64,000 nt of DNA, taken from the NCBI GenBank assembly GCA_038496675.1, contig CM076652.1:10270518-10334517 (forward strand). The letters are read 5' to 3'. The DNA is from Rachycentron canadum. Taxonomy: Eukaryota > Chordata > Actinopteri > Carangiformes > Rachycentridae. Positions 61,877-64,000 of this stretch are shown here, piece by piece (within the stretch, counting starts at the first letter, position 1; each line of letters begins with the position of its first letter). Position numbers and translations under genes: made by a program. The notes under the pieces are model-generated. The model was not told the DNA's origin. It ran no database searches and saw nothing but the letters and a program-made list of their open reading frames with translations.

Positions 61877-63612
61877 GATGATGATGATGGGAACGTTGAG
61901 TCAGTCTGTAACTGACTGTTGATAGACAAGAGAAATAGACATGTAACGGGATAGTTTTAAAAAGTGGCTGACAATATATATTAAGCTCCTGATTCTACTG
62001 GGTATTGTTGTTTTTGACAGGTTTTAGTCCTGACACATTGGCTCCAGTAGGTAACAGGCAGCAGAGAGACATAACAATCCTAACCATCCTGTCTTAATTC
62101 ACACAATGATACTGCTAACACCCTATAGTGTGTTGTGATAGCCAAAGAGGATGCTGAGAGCAGACTGGAGCTTGTGTGAGTATATGCATGTGTGTAAGAA
62201 CCACACATTTTCACTCTGTCTCACTGGTAATTAGGTTTGTTTTCAAGAGCACGCACCAAGGAAAAAAAAAATAAAAATTGATTCTCAACTCCCTTCCTCA
62301 GCTCGTCCCCTGCCCTTTCCTTGTTCTATCATCCTCCTTTCAGCAGTGACTACAATAGTACTTTGCCAGTCTCATACAAAGATCCAATTAAAAAGGTAAT
62401 CCACACACCTGCTGCGTGCGATAAAGCACTGTGTACCATTGATGAACTGTGCTCTTCCTCTTTTACTTTGAATATGGGTTTGGTCTCTCATTGCCCAGGC
62501 CCCCTTTCTTGTTCTCTGCATGTGTGCAAGCTTTGGATTGGGGTATATCTTTGCTGGAAAATAATAAATACATATTTCTAGTGGCTGTAAGAGGGAGATT
62601 GGAAATATGGGCTATATTTACCAGAATAAAAAAAAAAAAACAATTGCCCCCCCCCAAAGGTGGCCTGGTTCTATCATGCAAATGTCAAAAGAACAATTAA
62701 TCACAGCATTAGTCTTTCCATGTAAATCCTATAAATGTTAACGTGAGTTTTGGTTCCTGCAGCAAATACAGTGGGGTTGGTGAACTAATTAGTTCTGTAG
62801 GCTTTGATACTTACCAAAGGAAGCTGTTTTTAAGCGACCACAGCAAAGTCTTTGATGGTATAACTCTACAGTCTAAAAAGGAGTAGCGAGTGACTTGAAG
62901 CTACAAAATGCTGAACAGGTTGCTCCCTCACAAGCGTAGCACAAGATCCTACCTCTTTGTTCGGTGTCCTTGATCTCTCTTTCTCCCTCTCAGTCTCACA
63001 ACATCCAGCATGTCAAATTGTGTTAGGAATTTTTTTTTCCTACTCCCTCACCCCCTTGGCTCTATTATTTCAGAAAAACCTAGACACACAGCCAACCAAA
63101 CTTACTTGTTATAGCAAAGCCTTTACTTTCTCAAAGATTTAGTCTGCACCCCAGGTTTTTGGTTCAACTGCTTCCAGCCTGAGTGTCTTCTCATATGATG
63201 TTCTTAATCCATTGGCTGCCTCCTTTTCATCAGGATCATGCGAGCTCAGTCTCCCCCGTTTTCTTGGTTCCTTTTTGGTGGATGAGCCAAGGATAAGGCA
63301 CTCAGCTTAAACACCTGCTGTGTCTTGTCCCTGGACAAATAAGGCTCCGGTATGTCCTGGGGTTGTGCTGCCTGTATTGGTCTGGATGAATACTACCGTG
63401 CTAATATTTCCCACAGGTCAGTTAGTTTGAATGCTCACCGTGGGACATCTCAGGCTAGTATTTTTGAATGTTAACATTCTCCAAAGAGCATGTGGTGATG
63501 GAGACTTTCTAGCAGGCCGTCTGGTGTCTTCCTGTCTTCATCGACAATATAAGTCAAAGGTTTGGACACAATTGAAAAATTTTTTGCACATGTGAAAAAA
63601 AGTTAGTTAAGT

Positions 63613-63613
<1 letters not shown>

Positions 63614-63650
<37 letters not shown>
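63614..63650 (+). repeat. Poly(A) run of 37 bases
   Basis: A pure A homopolymer, about 45 bases after the Tc1-like TCAAAGGTTTGGACACA words. It could be the tail of a retroposed element or simple expansion; no target-site duplication was identified. Confidence 0.9.
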
Positions 63651-63652
<2 letters not shown>

Positions 63653-63974
63653 TGAGTCCCTGTTTGTCAGCTACATTGACACACTTCAGGTTTGGGAAAA
63701 AAAATTTGTGCCACACAGTGTTGGATAATTGACTGTTTTCTGCTCTTCTGCTGACAAACACACTTTGGAGTGTCTTTGTATTAAATCAATTAGAACATCG
63801 GACTTAAGTCAGTATCACGGAGTCTCCTCGTGCAGACAGGATAAAAGTGGACTCGCTGTGTTTTACTGTCTGTGCACTGCACCATCATGGTTTTTTTAGT
63901 GTGTATTTAAAGCTGAGATGGTGCATTTTCTGCTCAATTAATATAGCAGGGCAGTGTATAAGTAGCATAGGTCT

Positions 63975-63999
63975 GGGGGGGGGGGGGGGGGGGGGGGGG
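63975..63999 (+). repeat. Poly(G) run of 25 bases at the window edge
   Basis: A pure G homopolymer running almost to the window end. Real G-runs this long are rare in vertebrate DNA, and runs of this kind are a known sequencing or assembly artefact next to gaps. Confidence 0.85.
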
Positions 64000-64000
64000 T

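Larger units (their letters stand above)
61877..64000. other. igsf22 5' flank and right edge of the window
   Basis: No coding exon is supported. The region should contain the igsf22 promoter and perhaps a 5' UTR exon, but no CpG island is seen. A run of 37 A lies at 63614-63650 and a run of 25 G at 63975-63999. The words TCAAAGGTTTGGACACA at about 63553-63569 resemble the ends of Tc1/mariner-type repeats common in fish. Confidence 0.4.

Overview
This is eukaryotic DNA from a vertebrate, almost certainly a ray-finned (teleost) fish. It has spliced genes with GT-AG introns, compact vertebrate exon structures, many (CA)n, (CT)n and (TA)n microsatellites, and a fish-type L1 retrotransposon fragment. 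I rebuilt five protein-coding genes exon by exon, checking splice sites and reading phase at every junction. All five are intact. No operon, CRISPR array, RNA gene or prophage was seen, and no obviously new biological system emerged.

Layout, left to right: (1) 1-19323 (+), a USP6NL/RN-tre-type TBC Rab-GAP with a non-coding first exon, a 10 kb first intron and 13 coding exons (781 aa). (2) 21907-25390 (-), uevld, a fusion of a UEV domain and a lactate/malate-dehydrogenase-like domain (470 aa, 12 exons). (3) 26481-30083 (-), spty2d1, the SPT2 histone chaperone (729 aa, 6 exons), with an expanded 18-bp coding minisatellite. (4) 31-37 kb, gene-poor DNA with a decayed coiled-coil coding stretch and an L1 reverse-transcriptase remnant, both on the minus strand. 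(5) 37497-44713 (+), tmem86a, a lysoplasmalogenase-type membrane enzyme (237 aa, 3 exons). (6) 44714-51561, a long 3' UTR/intergenic stretch rich in microsatellites. (7) 51562-61876 (-), igsf22, a giant Ig/FN3 protein with a MyBP-C-like layout (1349 aa, 25 exons). The window ends in a 37-A run and a 25-G run.

The block uevld(-) - spty2d1(-) - tmem86a(+) - igsf22(-) has the same order and orientation as human 11p15.1 (from general knowledge), so this is an ancient conserved neighbourhood. The usp6nl-like gene at its left edge is not beside UEVLD in human, where TSG101 is. The genes do not form one pathway: they cover Rab/endosome trafficking, ubiquitin/endosome-related, chromatin, ether-lipid turnover and sarcomere-like functions.

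Points worth a second look: a uORF whose stop overlaps the usp6nl start codon; a GC-AG intron in igsf22; two in-frame NAGNAG acceptors; loss of the dehydrogenase catalytic histidine in UEVLD; the 10-unit coding minisatellite in spty2d1; CTCF-like motifs in convergent orientation; and the broken coiled-coil locus beside an L1 fragment.
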